Assembly (NCBI RefSeq): GCF_008327685.1
Contig: NZ_BDDE01000011.1
Span: 124,001 to 188,000 of the forward strand
Source of the DNA: Actinomadura sp. K4S16
GTDB lineage: Bacteria; Actinomycetota; Actinomycetes; Streptosporangiales; Streptosporangiaceae
Direction of reading: 5' to 3'
Length of the DNA stretch: 64,000 nucleotides
Below, in pieces: positions 16,255 through 24,109 of this stretch (position 1 is its first letter; the number at the start of each line of letters is the position of its first letter). The position numbers and the translations under genes are program-made. A model generated the notes under the pieces. The model was not told the DNA's origin. It ran no database searches and saw only the letters and a list, made by a program, of their open reading frames with translations.

Positions 16255-18237
16255 GTGGGAATGCCGGGAATGCCGGGCAACGGCTGGCAGGTGATGGCCT
16301 CGTTCCGCAAGGACAGCTCCGTCACCCACCAGAAGCTGGCGCCCGGCACCGTGGGGCGGATCGCGGGCTACGCCCGCCCCTATGTCCGCGAGCTGTCGAT
16401 CTTCCTGGGGCTGAACGCGCTGGCCGCGCTGATCGTCGTCGCCAACCCCCTGCTGCTCAAATCGATCATCGACCGCGGCATCGTGCCGGGCCGGTCGGGC
16501 ATCGTCCTGTGGCTCGCCGGCGCCGTCGCCGGGCTCGCGCTGGTGGAGGCCGTGCTCGGCCTCGCGCAGCGCTGGTACTCGGCGCGCATCGGGGAGGGGC
16601 TGATCTACGACCTGCGCAGCCAGGTGTTCGCGCACGTCCAGCGGCAGCCCGTCGCGTTCTTCATGCGGGCGCAGACGGGCTCGCTCGTCAGCCGCCTCAA
16701 CAACGACGTCATCGGCGCGCAGCGGGCCCTCACCACCACCCTGTCGTCGGTGGTGTCCAACGTGATCAGCCTGGTCCTGGTGCTGGTGACGATGCTCGTG
16801 CTGTCCTGGCAGGTCACGGTGATCGCGCTGCTGCTGCTCCCGATCTTCATCCTGCCGGCCAAGTGGGTCGGCAAGCGGCTGAGCCGGATCAGTCGCGAGC
16901 AGATGGTGCTGGACGCCGAGATGGGTTCGCTGATGACCGAGCGGTTCAACGTCGCCGGCGCCATGCTCGCCAAGCTCTACGGGCGCCCCGACGAAGAGGA
17001 GGAGAACTTCTCCGGCCGCGCCGCCCGCGTCCGCGACATCGGGGTCGTCGCCGCCATGTACGGGCGGGTCTTCTTCACCGCGCTGACGCTGGTCGCCGCG
17101 CTCGCCACCGCCATGGTCTACGGCGTCGGCGGCTACCTGGTGGTGGACGGCGCCTTCCAGCTCGGCACGCTCGTCGCGCTCGCCACCCTGCTGACGCGGA
17201 TGTACGGCCCGCTGACCGCGCTGTCCAACGTCCACGTGGACGTGATGACCGCGCTCGTCAGCTTCGACCGGGTGTTCGAGGTGCTCGACCTGAAGCCGCT
17301 GGTCCGCGACCGCGAGGACGCCCGGGAGCTGGCCGGGGCCCGCGCGCCGTCCGGCAACGGCTCGGGCCCGGCGCTCTCGAAGGCCCCGTCGATCGAGTTC
17401 GACCACGTCCGGTTCGCCTACCCGTCGGCGGAGGAGGTGTCGCTCGCCTCGCTGGAGTCGATCGCGCGCACCGACACCGCGCCCGGCCGGGAGGTGCTGC
17501 ACGACGTCGACTTCACCGCCGCGCCGGGGCAGCTCGTCGCGCTCGTCGGGCCGTCCGGCGCGGGCAAGTCGACGATCACGCATCTGGTGTCGCGGCTGTA
17601 CGACGTGTCGGACGGCGCGGTCCGGATCGGCGGCGTCGACGTCCGCGACGTCACGCTGGAGTCGCTGCGCGCCGAGATCGGCGTCGTCAGCCAGGACGCG
17701 CACCTGTTCCACGACACGATCCGCGAGAACATGCGCTACGCCCGCCCGGACGCCTCCGACGAGGAGATCCTCGCCGCGCTGGAGGCGGCGCACATCGGCG
17801 ACCTCGTCGCCGCGATGCCCGAGGGGCTGGACACCGTCGTCGGCGACCGCGGCTACCGGCTGTCGGGCGGGGAGAAGCAGCGGCTGGCCATCGCCCGGCT
17901 GCTGCTCAAGGCGCCCTCGGTGGTCGTGCTGGACGAGGCGACCGCGCACCTGGACTCCGAGTCCGAGGCGGCCGTCCAGCGGGCGCTGCGCACCGCCCTG
18001 GCCGGCCGGACGTCGCTGGTGATCGCGCACCGGCTGTCCACGATCCGGGAGGCCGACCAGATCCTGGTGATCGACGGCGGCCGGGTCGCCGAGCGCGGCC
18101 GGCACGAGGAGCTGCTGCTGGAGGGCGGCCTGTACGCCGAGCTCTACCGCACGCAGTTCTCGCACCAGCGCGATTCCGGTCCCGGGGAGGAGTTGCGGGC
18201 CGAGTCGCTGGGGGCCGAGCCGCTGGGGGCCGAGTAG
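16255..18237 (+). CDS. ABC exporter, fused permease and ATP-binding half-transporter
   Basis: This 660-residue half-transporter has six transmembrane helices in the first 320 residues and an ATPase domain after about residue 385. Walker A is GPSGAGKST, the Q-loop lies in VVSQDAHLF, the signature is LSGGEKQR, Walker B is VVVLDEATAHLD and the H-loop is IAHRLST. It should act as a dimer exporting lipids or drugs. Residues 390-420 contain an insert between strands (SAEEVSLASLESIARTD). GTG 16255 follows GGGAGG with five bases of spacing. The C-terminus has a short tandem repeat (SLGAEPLGAE). The substrate is unknown. Confidence 0.92.
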   Translation: MGMPGMPGNGWQVMASFRKDSSVTHQKLAPGTVGRIAGYARPYVRELSIFLGLNALAALIVVANPLLLKSIIDRGIVPGRSGIVLWLAGAVAGLALVEAVLGLAQRWYSARIGEGLIYDLRSQVFAHVQRQPVAFFMRAQTGSLVSRLNNDVIGAQRALTTTLSSVVSNVISLVLVLVTMLVLSWQVTVIALLLLPIFILPAKWVGKRLSRISREQMVLDAEMGSLMTERFNVAGAMLAKLYGRPDEEEENFSGRAARVRDIGVVAAMYGRVFFTALTLVAALATAMVYGVGGYLVVDGAFQLGTLVALATLLTRMYGPLTALSNVHVDVMTALVSFDRVFEVLDLKPLVRDREDARELAGARAPSGNGSGPALSKAPSIEFDHVRFAYPSAEEVSLASLESIARTDTAPGREVLHDVDFTAAPGQLVALVGPSGAGKSTITHLVSRLYDVSDGAVRIGGVDVRDVTLESLRAEIGVVSQDAHLFHDTIRENMRYARPDASDEEILAALEAAHIGDLVAAMPEGLDTVVGDRGYRLSGGEKQRLAIARLLLKAPSVVVLDEATAHLDSESEAAVQRALRTALAGRTSLVIAHRLSTIREADQILVIDGGRVAERGRHEELLLEGGLYAELYRTQFSHQRDSGPGEELRAESLGAEPLGAE

Positions 18238-18259
18238 CCGAGGGCCGGGCGGCGGCCGC

Positions 18260-19225
18260 TCAGGCGTCCGGGCCGACCGGGTAGCCGAGCCGCCGCAGCT
18301 CGGTGCCCGCGACCTTCTCGACCTGGGCGGCCTGCCGCGGGGTGAGGCGCTCGCGCCACACCCCGACGCCCGGCTCCGCGGCGTCCTGCGCGCCGGCCCG
18401 CACCAGTCCCGACAGCGCCGACTTCGACAGCGGCGCGTCGAGGTACTCCGCCAGCTCGGCCCCGACCCGGCGCGGCCGGGCGACGAGCTCCTCGAACCGG
18501 ACCGTGACCAGCTGCTCCTCCGGCACCTGGAGGCGGAGCCTGGCGCTGAGCCGCACCGAGCCCCGCCACCGCAGGGCGCACTTCACGGCGGTCGCCGCGC
18601 GCGGCCACCGGCTGCGGTCCGTGTGGTCCTCCACGCCGAAGAACGGATTGGGGAACACCGTGTCGAGGTTGGCCAGCCCCGGCTTGAACCAGGCCAGGCA
18701 GCGCTCGTCGGCCAGCATGTCGGCGACCACGTCCCGGCCGTCCCGGATCACCTGGACGAGCTGGGCGTCGGGGAAGGCGTCCAGCAGCACGTCGGCGCTG
18801 TAGATCAGGTCGGGGGAGGCGTCGGCGAACCGGGCGAGCCCCTGCGCCTGCACGCACGGGCCGGGCAGCTCGGAGCCGGGCGCGGGCCCCTCCGGGCGGC
18901 CGGGCGGGCGCGGCGGCAGCCCGCCCATCTCCCGGCACTCGTCCGGGCACTCCGCGCAGGCCCGCGCCGACACCTGCCACGCCTGCGCGAAGGCGTCGCG
19001 CAGCACGCGGGCGGCGCCCTCCCCGCGCTCGGCGATCGAGGGCTGCCGGGCGAAGGCGTAGGTGACGCGCAGGACGCCCGGCCGGCCGGTGGTCAGGTGG
19101 AAGCCGGGGGAGCGCTTGACCGCGCGCGCCAGCAGCTCCGCACCCGAGTGCGGAGCGCCCAGGATGAACACCGGGCGGCGGACCTTGGTGCCGTTGATCA
19201 CCAGGATGTGCGGCGTCGACCTCAT
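18260..19225 (-). CDS. Sulfotransferase family protein
   Basis: This 321-residue cytosolic protein has the PAPS 5'-phosphosulfate loop (VFILGAPHSGAELL, about residue 19) and the 3'-phosphate motif (LVQVIRDGRDVVADML, about residue 155). A central insert contains four Cys (ACAECPDEC...CV), which may bind a metal or form disulfides. The acceptor molecule cannot be predicted. It converges on the ABC exporter and is divergent from the Sir2 gene across 139 bases. No ribosome-binding site is obvious before ATG 19225. Confidence 0.8.
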   Translation of the reverse strand: MRSTPHILVINGTKVRRPVFILGAPHSGAELLARAVKRSPGFHLTTGRPGVLRVTYAFARQPSIAERGEGAARVLRDAFAQAWQVSARACAECPDECREMGGLPPRPPGRPEGPAPGSELPGPCVQAQGLARFADASPDLIYSADVLLDAFPDAQLVQVIRDGRDVVADMLADERCLAWFKPGLANLDTVFPNPFFGVEDHTDRSRWPRAATAVKCALRWRGSVRLSARLRLQVPEEQLVTVRFEELVARPRRVGAELAEYLDAPLSKSALSGLVRAGAQDAAEPGVGVWRERLTPRQAAQVEKVAGTELRRLGYPVGPDA

Positions 19226-19352
19226 ACCGGGCCAAGTTTGTCACCTTTTGAGGGCGGGGCGGCCCGTGACCCTCCGTGAGGCCCGCCCGATACCCATCCG
19301 TTAACCGCCGCGGACCGCACCGTCACCGGGACGCGCGGGTCCGCCCCGGACC

Positions 19353-19358
19353 TACGAT
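19353..19358 (+). promoter_or_regulatory. -10 element of the leaderless Sir2 gene
   Basis: TACGAT is separated from GTG 19365 by exactly six bases, which puts the transcription start on the start codon. No ribosome-binding site of normal strength is present. Confidence 0.45.
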
Positions 19359-19364
19359 GGTGAG

Positions 19365-20132
19365 GTGGACGCTCCCCTGACCCTCGCCCGGCTTCTGCCG
19401 GAGGCCGAGGCGATCACGGTGCTCACCGGCGCCGGCATCTCCACCGACAGCGGGATCCCCGACTTCCGCGGCCCGAACGGCGTCTGGACGCGCGACCCCT
19501 CGGCGGAGGCGATGTCCACGATCGGCTCCTACCTCGCCGATCCCGAGGTCCGCCGCCGCGCCTGGCGGGCGCGGCGCGACGACCCCGTCTGGGAGGCCGA
19601 GCCGAACGCCGCGCACGCCGCCCTGGTCGAGCTGGAGCGGGCGGGCCGGATCCGCGCCCTGATCACCCAGAACATCGACGGCCTGCACCAGCGCGCCGGA
19701 TCGTCGGACGGCACGGTCATCGAGATCCACGGGACCATGCGCGAGGCCGTCTGCCTGGCCTGCGGGCTGCGCACCCCGATGCCGGAGATCATCGCCCGCG
19801 TCGACGCGGGGGAGGACGACCCGCCCTGCGCCGAGTGCGGCGGCATCCAGAAGTCCGCGACGATCTCCTTCGGCCAGGCCCTCGACCGGGACGTGCTGGA
19901 CGCGGCGGTCGCCGCCGCGCGGTCCTGCGACCTGTTCCTGGCGGTCGGCACCTCGCTCACCGTGCAGCCCGCCGCGGGCCTGTGCCTGGAGGCCGTCGAC
20001 CACGGCGCCCGCCTGGTGATCATCAACGCGGAGGAGACGCCGTACGATGAGCTGGCCGACGCGGTGCTGCGCCGGCCGATCGGCGAGACGCTGCCGCGCC
20101 TCGCCGGCCTCGCGCTCGGCACGGGGCGATGA
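19365..20132 (+). CDS. cobB: NAD-dependent protein deacylase, Sir2/CobB family
   Basis: This 255-residue sirtuin removes acyl groups from lysine using NAD. Motifs are TGAGISTDSGIPDFRG (about residue 22), TQNIDGLHQRAG, the catalytic His in IEIHGTMRE and a zinc site formed by two Cys pairs (CLAC and CAEC). GTSLTVQPAAG marks the Rossmann end. The usual VVFFGE segment reads ISFGQAL, with Gln in place of Glu. In actinomycetes sirtuins often control acyl-CoA synthetases, and two such enzymes lie downstream at 35 and 38 kb, although not in the same operon. Confidence 0.92.
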   Translation: MDAPLTLARLLPEAEAITVLTGAGISTDSGIPDFRGPNGVWTRDPSAEAMSTIGSYLADPEVRRRAWRARRDDPVWEAEPNAAHAALVELERAGRIRALITQNIDGLHQRAGSSDGTVIEIHGTMREAVCLACGLRTPMPEIIARVDAGEDDPPCAECGGIQKSATISFGQALDRDVLDAAVAAARSCDLFLAVGTSLTVQPAAGLCLEAVDHGARLVIINAEETPYDELADAVLRRPIGETLPRLAGLALGTGR

Positions 20133-20220
20133 TCTGTTGGCGGGTCGTGACCGGTCGCCCCTTCCACTGGCGTCCGGATCCTGACAAGCTCTATCCGTCG
20201 CGGTGCGAGGAGGGATCGGG

Positions 20221-21336
20221 TTGAACAGCGGGGGCGCCCGCGCGGTGGCGGCCGGCGGGCCGCCTGACGCGCCCGCCGTCGGCACGCCCGGCGGTCCGGA
20301 GCGGGCGCGCAAGGCCCGCAGGTACCGGCGTCTGCTGCCCGGCGACCGCGTCGCGGTGGTCGCGCCCAGCGGTCCTGCCGAGCCCGCCCGGCTGGAGGCC
20401 GGCTGCGCGGTCCTGCGCGACCTCGGCCTTGACACCGTGGTGGGGAAGCACGCCCTCGACCAGGTCAACCTCGGTTCCGCCGAGCCGGTGCGCGGCGACT
20501 GGCACCGGCTGGCCGGAGCAGACGCCGACCGCGCCGCCGACCTCCAGGCCGCCTGGTGCGACCCGAGCGTCCGCGCGGTGGTCTGCGCGCGGGGCGGCTA
20601 CGGCGCCACCCGCGTGCTCGACCTCCTCGACTGGGACGCCCTGCGCGCCGCGACCCAGGCGTCCCCGGCCTCCGGCGGGCCGAAGATCCTCCACGGCTCC
20701 AGCGACATCACCGCGCTGCACGCCGCCTTTGGAACGCGCCTGGGCGTCACGACGTCCTTCGGCCCCATGCCCGCCGGAGTGATCGCCGACCTCGACCCCG
20801 CGGCCCCCGACGACTCCCTGGACGCCCTGCGCGCGGCCCTGTTCGGCGGGGCCGCAACCCTGCCCGGCACCCGCACGCTGCGGCCCGGACGCGCGGAGGG
20901 CCCGCTGACCGGCGGCACCCTCTCGCTCCTGACGGCGCTGCTCGGCACCCCGTACGCGCCGCCGCCCGCCGCGGGCCGCATCGTCTTCCTGGAGGACGTC
21001 ACCGAGGCGCCCTACCGGATCGACCGGATGCTCGTCCAGCTGCTCCAGGCCGGCTGGTTCGACGGCGCGGCCGGGGTGGCGCTCGGCTCCTGGAAGGACT
21101 GCGGCGACCCCGCCGAGCTCGACGCGGTGTTCGCCGCCCGGCTCGGCCCGCTCGGCGTCCCCGTCCTCGCCGGCCTCCCCGCCGGGCACGGGCCGCGCCA
21201 GCACACCCTGGAACTCGGCGCCCCCGCCGTGCTGCACGCCCCGGCCCCGCCGGGCCACGACCCCGCAGATCCGCACCCCGCCGTGCCGGACACCGGCGCG
21301 CTCACCCTCGAAGCGCCCCCGGGAGGTGCGCGATGA
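20221..21336 (+). CDS. LD-carboxypeptidase, peptidase family S66
   Basis: This 371-residue protein resembles muramoyl-tetrapeptide LD-carboxypeptidases, which trim recycled peptidoglycan peptides in the cytosol. The nucleophilic Ser is in HGSSDITAL (about residue 160), the Glu in FLEDVTEAPYRIDRML and the His in GLPAGHGPRQHTL, completing the S66 Ser-Glu-His triad. TTG 20221 is preferred over GTG 20203 because AGGAGGG lies six bases upstream of it. The first 30 residues are a low-complexity Gly/Ala/Pro extension. The next gene starts inside the stop (ATGA). Confidence 0.88.
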   Translation: MNSGGARAVAAGGPPDAPAVGTPGGPERARKARRYRRLLPGDRVAVVAPSGPAEPARLEAGCAVLRDLGLDTVVGKHALDQVNLGSAEPVRGDWHRLAGADADRAADLQAAWCDPSVRAVVCARGGYGATRVLDLLDWDALRAATQASPASGGPKILHGSSDITALHAAFGTRLGVTTSFGPMPAGVIADLDPAAPDDSLDALRAALFGGAATLPGTRTLRPGRAEGPLTGGTLSLLTALLGTPYAPPPAAGRIVFLEDVTEAPYRIDRMLVQLLQAGWFDGAAGVALGSWKDCGDPAELDAVFAARLGPLGVPVLAGLPAGHGPRQHTLELGAPAVLHAPAPPGHDPADPHPAVPDTGALTLEAPPGGAR

Positions 21337-22223
21337 GCGGCCGCCACGCCCGTCCCGACTCATGGGACGAGGGGACCCTCGACTCCCTGCTCGTCCTCGT
21401 GGCCGAGAGCCTCGGCTACCGGTGCAGCCGCGTGCCCGGCGAGGTCATGCTGCTGGAGGGCGCGAACAGGCTGCACGTCAGCCTGCGCGACCTGCGGCAG
21501 CTCGCCCGGCTCGTGCCGCGCGACGACTGGCCCGCGCTGGTCTCCGACCACGTCACCACGATCGTCACCGCGATCGAGGAGCCGCTGGACCTCAGCGACT
21601 TCGACCTCGCCCAGCACCTGCTGCGCACCCGCATCTACCCGGCGGAGGCCGACAACGGGGTGCTCGCGGCCCGGCCGTTCGCGCCCGGACTGATCGAGGT
21701 GGTGGTGGTCGACACGCCGACCACCGTCCGGACGGTCACCACCGAGGAGATGGGCGGCTGGCCGGTGTCGGGCGACGCGCTGTTCATGCTCGGCCGCGCC
21801 AACGTCCGCGCCGACGGCCCGCTCCAACTCGACGAGCAGGACCTCGGCGGCGTCCGCGTCTCCGTGCTGCACGGGTGGACGTTCTACGCCGTCACGCACC
21901 TGGCGTGGCTGGAGGAGTACCTGCCTATCGGCCCGTACGGGGCGCTGGTCATCGCGCCCAACCGCAGCCTCATCGTCGCCCACCCGCTCCGGATCGCCGA
22001 CCGCCACCCGAGGGCGCGCTACCGCGAGGCCGTGGCGGCGGCGACCGAGCTCCAGGCGCAGGCGCACCGCGCCTACGAGGAGGGCCCCGGGTCGCTCAGC
22101 CCGTACCTGTACTGGTGGCGGGCCGGTGAGCTGACCTGCCTGGAGACCCGCTACGAGGGCGACACGCTGGTCCTGCCGGAGGAGTTCGCCTCCGTGCTCG
22201 CGACGCTGGCGGCGGAGCGATGA
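21333..22223 (+). CDS. Uncharacterised cytosolic protein, DUF1444-like
   Basis: This 296-residue protein shows a weak resemblance to the DUF1444 (YtpQ) family in the order RTRIYP, a self-presenting LIEVVVVDTPTTVRTVTTEEM segment and LFMLGRANV. No catalytic motif, signal peptide or membrane helix is visible. It overlaps the S66 peptidase stop and the glycerate kinase start, both as ATGA, so all three genes should be translated from one message. The family name is tentative. Confidence 0.6.
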   Translation: MSGRHARPDSWDEGTLDSLLVLVAESLGYRCSRVPGEVMLLEGANRLHVSLRDLRQLARLVPRDDWPALVSDHVTTIVTAIEEPLDLSDFDLAQHLLRTRIYPAEADNGVLAARPFAPGLIEVVVVDTPTTVRTVTTEEMGGWPVSGDALFMLGRANVRADGPLQLDEQDLGGVRVSVLHGWTFYAVTHLAWLEEYLPIGPYGALVIAPNRSLIVAHPLRIADRHPRARYREAVAAATELQAQAHRAYEEGPGSLSPYLYWWRAGELTCLETRYEGDTLVLPEEFASVLATLAAER

Positions 22224-23350
22224 CGCGGATCGTCGTCGCGCCCGACTCGTTCAAAGGCAGCCTCTCCGCGGCGGAGGTCTGCGCCGCCGTCGCGGCCGGT
22301 GCCCGGCGCGCCGCGCCGGACGCGGAGGTCGCCGCGGTGCCGATGGCCGACGGCGGCGAGGGCACCCTCGACTGCTTCCTCAGCGCCCGCGGCGGCGACG
22401 CCGTCGAGGTCGCCGCCACCGACCCGGTGGGGCGTCCGGTCAAGGCGCGCTACGCGCTGTCCGGCGACGGGCGCTCCGCGGTCGTCGAACTGGCCGCGGC
22501 CTCAGGGCTGCCGCTGGTCGAGGACGTCCCGCCCGCCCCAATGGACGCGGCCACCACCGGCACCGGCGAGCTGATCGCCGACGCCGTGCGGCGCGGCGCC
22601 CGCGACGTCCTGGTCTGCATCGGCGGCAGCGCCAGCACCGACGGCGGCGCCGGGCTGCTGAGCGCGCTCGGCGTCCGCTTCCTGGACGCCGCCGGCGCGG
22701 AGCTGCCGCCGGGCGGCGCCGCGCTCGCCCGGCTGGCCTCGATCGACGACTCCGGCGTGCCGGAGGAGGTCCGCGCGACCCGGTTCCGGGTGGCCTGCGA
22801 CGTGACCAACCCGCTCGTCGGGCCCGCCGGCGCGGCCGCCGTGTTCGGCCCGCAGAAGGGCGCCTCGCCCGCCCAGGTCGCGGAGCTGGACGCCGCCCTC
22901 ACCGTGTTCGCCGACGCCTTGGCCGCGCGCGGCGGCCCCCGCGTGCACGACCTGCCGGGAGCGGGCGCGGCCGGCGGCACCTGCGGCGGCCTCGTCGGGC
23001 TGCTCGGCGCCGAGCCGTCGGGCGGCGCGGGGCTCGTCGCCGAGGCCGTCGGCCTGCCCGCCGCACTCGACGGCGCCGACCTGGTCGTCACGGGGGAGGG
23101 CCGCGTGGACGGGCAGAGCGCCGGCGGCAAGGTGGTGTCCGCGGTCGCGGCGCTCGCCCGGGACCGCGGCGTCCCGTGCGTCGCCCTGGCCGGCGGCGTC
23201 GCCGGGCCGCTCGACGAGCTGCACGCGCTCGGCCTGACCGCCGCGTTCAGCCTCGCCGACGGGCCCCGCACCCTGGACGAGCTGAAGGCGGGCGCCGCGC
23301 CCCTGCTCGCGGCCGTCGCCGAGCAGGCGGTGCGCCTCTTCCTCCGCTAG
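22220..23350 (+). CDS. Glycerate 2-kinase (GarK/GlxK family)
   Basis: This 376-residue kinase phosphorylates D-glycerate, feeding glyoxylate or serine breakdown into glycolysis. The N-terminus (VVAPDSFKGSLSAAEV), the PMADGGEGTLD motif, the GGSASTDGGAGLLSALG loop and the VTGEGRVDGQSAGGKVV motif are all characteristic. The length is standard for the family. The gene is the last in the three-gene coupled operon. Its stop codon lies in the first unit of a tandem 18-bp repeat. Confidence 0.93.
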   Translation: MTRIVVAPDSFKGSLSAAEVCAAVAAGARRAAPDAEVAAVPMADGGEGTLDCFLSARGGDAVEVAATDPVGRPVKARYALSGDGRSAVVELAAASGLPLVEDVPPAPMDAATTGTGELIADAVRRGARDVLVCIGGSASTDGGAGLLSALGVRFLDAAGAELPPGGAALARLASIDDSGVPEEVRATRFRVACDVTNPLVGPAGAAAVFGPQKGASPAQVAELDAALTVFADALAARGGPRVHDLPGAGAAGGTCGGLVGLLGAEPSGGAGLVAEAVGLPAALDGADLVVTGEGRVDGQSAGGKVVSAVAALARDRGVPCVALAGGVAGPLDELHALGLTAAFSLADGPRTLDELKAGAAPLLAAVAEQAVRLFLR

Positions 23351-23390
23351 GGGAGCTTCCTCCGCCAGGGGGCCGTCCTCCGCTAGGGCA
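23339..23390. repeat. 18-bp tandem repeat, three copies across two convergent stops
   Basis: Units TTCCTCCGCTAGGGGAGC, TTCCTCCGCCAGGGGGCC and GTCCTCCGCTAGGGCACG differ at a few positions. The first contains the TAG of the glycerate kinase gene, and the third contains the complement of the TAG of the yczE-like gene. Confidence 0.8.
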
Positions 23391-24006
23391 CGCAGGCGGG
23401 CTCGGGTTCCGGAGCGGGCGCGGGCGCGGGCGCGGGGGCCCGGACGGTCAGCCGGGGCAGCAGGACGTGGGCCAGCGGCCCGATAGCCACGGCGTAGAGG
23501 ACCGTTCCCACGCCGACGGTGCCGCCGAGCAGCCATCCGGCGGCCAGCACGGTCAGCTCGATCGCCGTCCGGACCACCCGGATCGAGTGGCCGCGCGCCG
23601 CGAGCCCCGTCATCAGCCCGTCCCGGGGTCCCGGGCCGAGGCCGGCGCCGATGTAGCAGCCGGTGGCGAAGCCGCCCACCAGCACGGCGGCGATCAGGTA
23701 GGCCCAGCGCCCGGCGAGCGCGTCCGGGGCGGGCAGCAGCCACAGGAACAGGTCGGCGAAGACGCCCACGAGCACGACGTTGCTGATCGTCCCGATGCCG
23801 GGCCGCTGCCGCAGCGGGATCCACGCGAGCATCACGAGGGCGCCCGCGATGATGATCCAGGCGCCGATCGACAGGCCGAAGCGCCGGGAGAGCCCCTGGT
23901 GGAAGACGTCCCAGGGGTCGTTGCCGAGCCCGGACGCCACCTGGAGGGCGATGCCCAGCCCGTACAAGGCCAATCCAACGTAGAGCTGCACCAAGCGACG
24001 TGCCAT
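23383..24006 (-). CDS. YczE-like integral membrane protein
   Basis: This 207-residue protein has five to six transmembrane helices and the family hallmark near the start (LYVGLALYGLGIALQVASGLGNDPWDV). YczE proteins are nearly always divergent from a MocR-type regulator, as here, and their substrate is unproven. A vitamin B6-related role has been suggested from regulon studies. The C-terminus ends in an Ala-Pro and Glu-Pro run. ATG 24006 is preferred because GATAAT stands seven bases upstream (24014-24019), implying a leaderless transcript. Confidence 0.85.
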   Translation of the reverse strand: MARRLVQLYVGLALYGLGIALQVASGLGNDPWDVFHQGLSRRFGLSIGAWIIIAGALVMLAWIPLRQRPGIGTISNVVLVGVFADLFLWLLPAPDALAGRWAYLIAAVLVGGFATGCYIGAGLGPGPRDGLMTGLAARGHSIRVVRTAIELTVLAAGWLLGGTVGVGTVLYAVAIGPLAHVLLPRLTVRAPAPAPAPAPEPEPACVP

Positions 24007-24013
24007 CAAGGCC

Positions 24014-24019
24014 ATTATC
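24014..24019 (-). promoter_or_regulatory. -10 element of the yczE-like gene
   Basis: GATAAT on the minus strand lies seven bases before ATG 24006, consistent with a leaderless message. Confidence 0.45.
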
Positions 24020-24060
24020 GGGATTTCCCTCCACTGGTCACCATCATCCCGCACCACTCT

Positions 24061-24108
24061 TGCGGAAGTGGACTGGTGTCAGTAGAGCCAATGTGCGAAA
24101 GTGGCCTG
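24061..24108. promoter_or_regulatory. MocR-type direct-repeat operator
   Basis: Two 15-base direct repeats, TGCGGAAGTGGACTG (24061-24075) and TGCGAAAGTGGCCTG (24094-24108), start 33 bases apart, which puts them on the same face of the helix. They lie in the spacer between the divergent yczE-like and MocR genes, the second ending one base before the regulator start codon. Direct repeats are the usual binding mode of MocR regulators. Confidence 0.6.
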
Positions 24109-24109
24109 T

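Noticed and set aside
23339..23390. Tandem repeats as a CRISPR array
   Set aside because: Units are contiguous with no spacers and there are no cas genes. The 57366-57395 repeat is rejected for the same reason.
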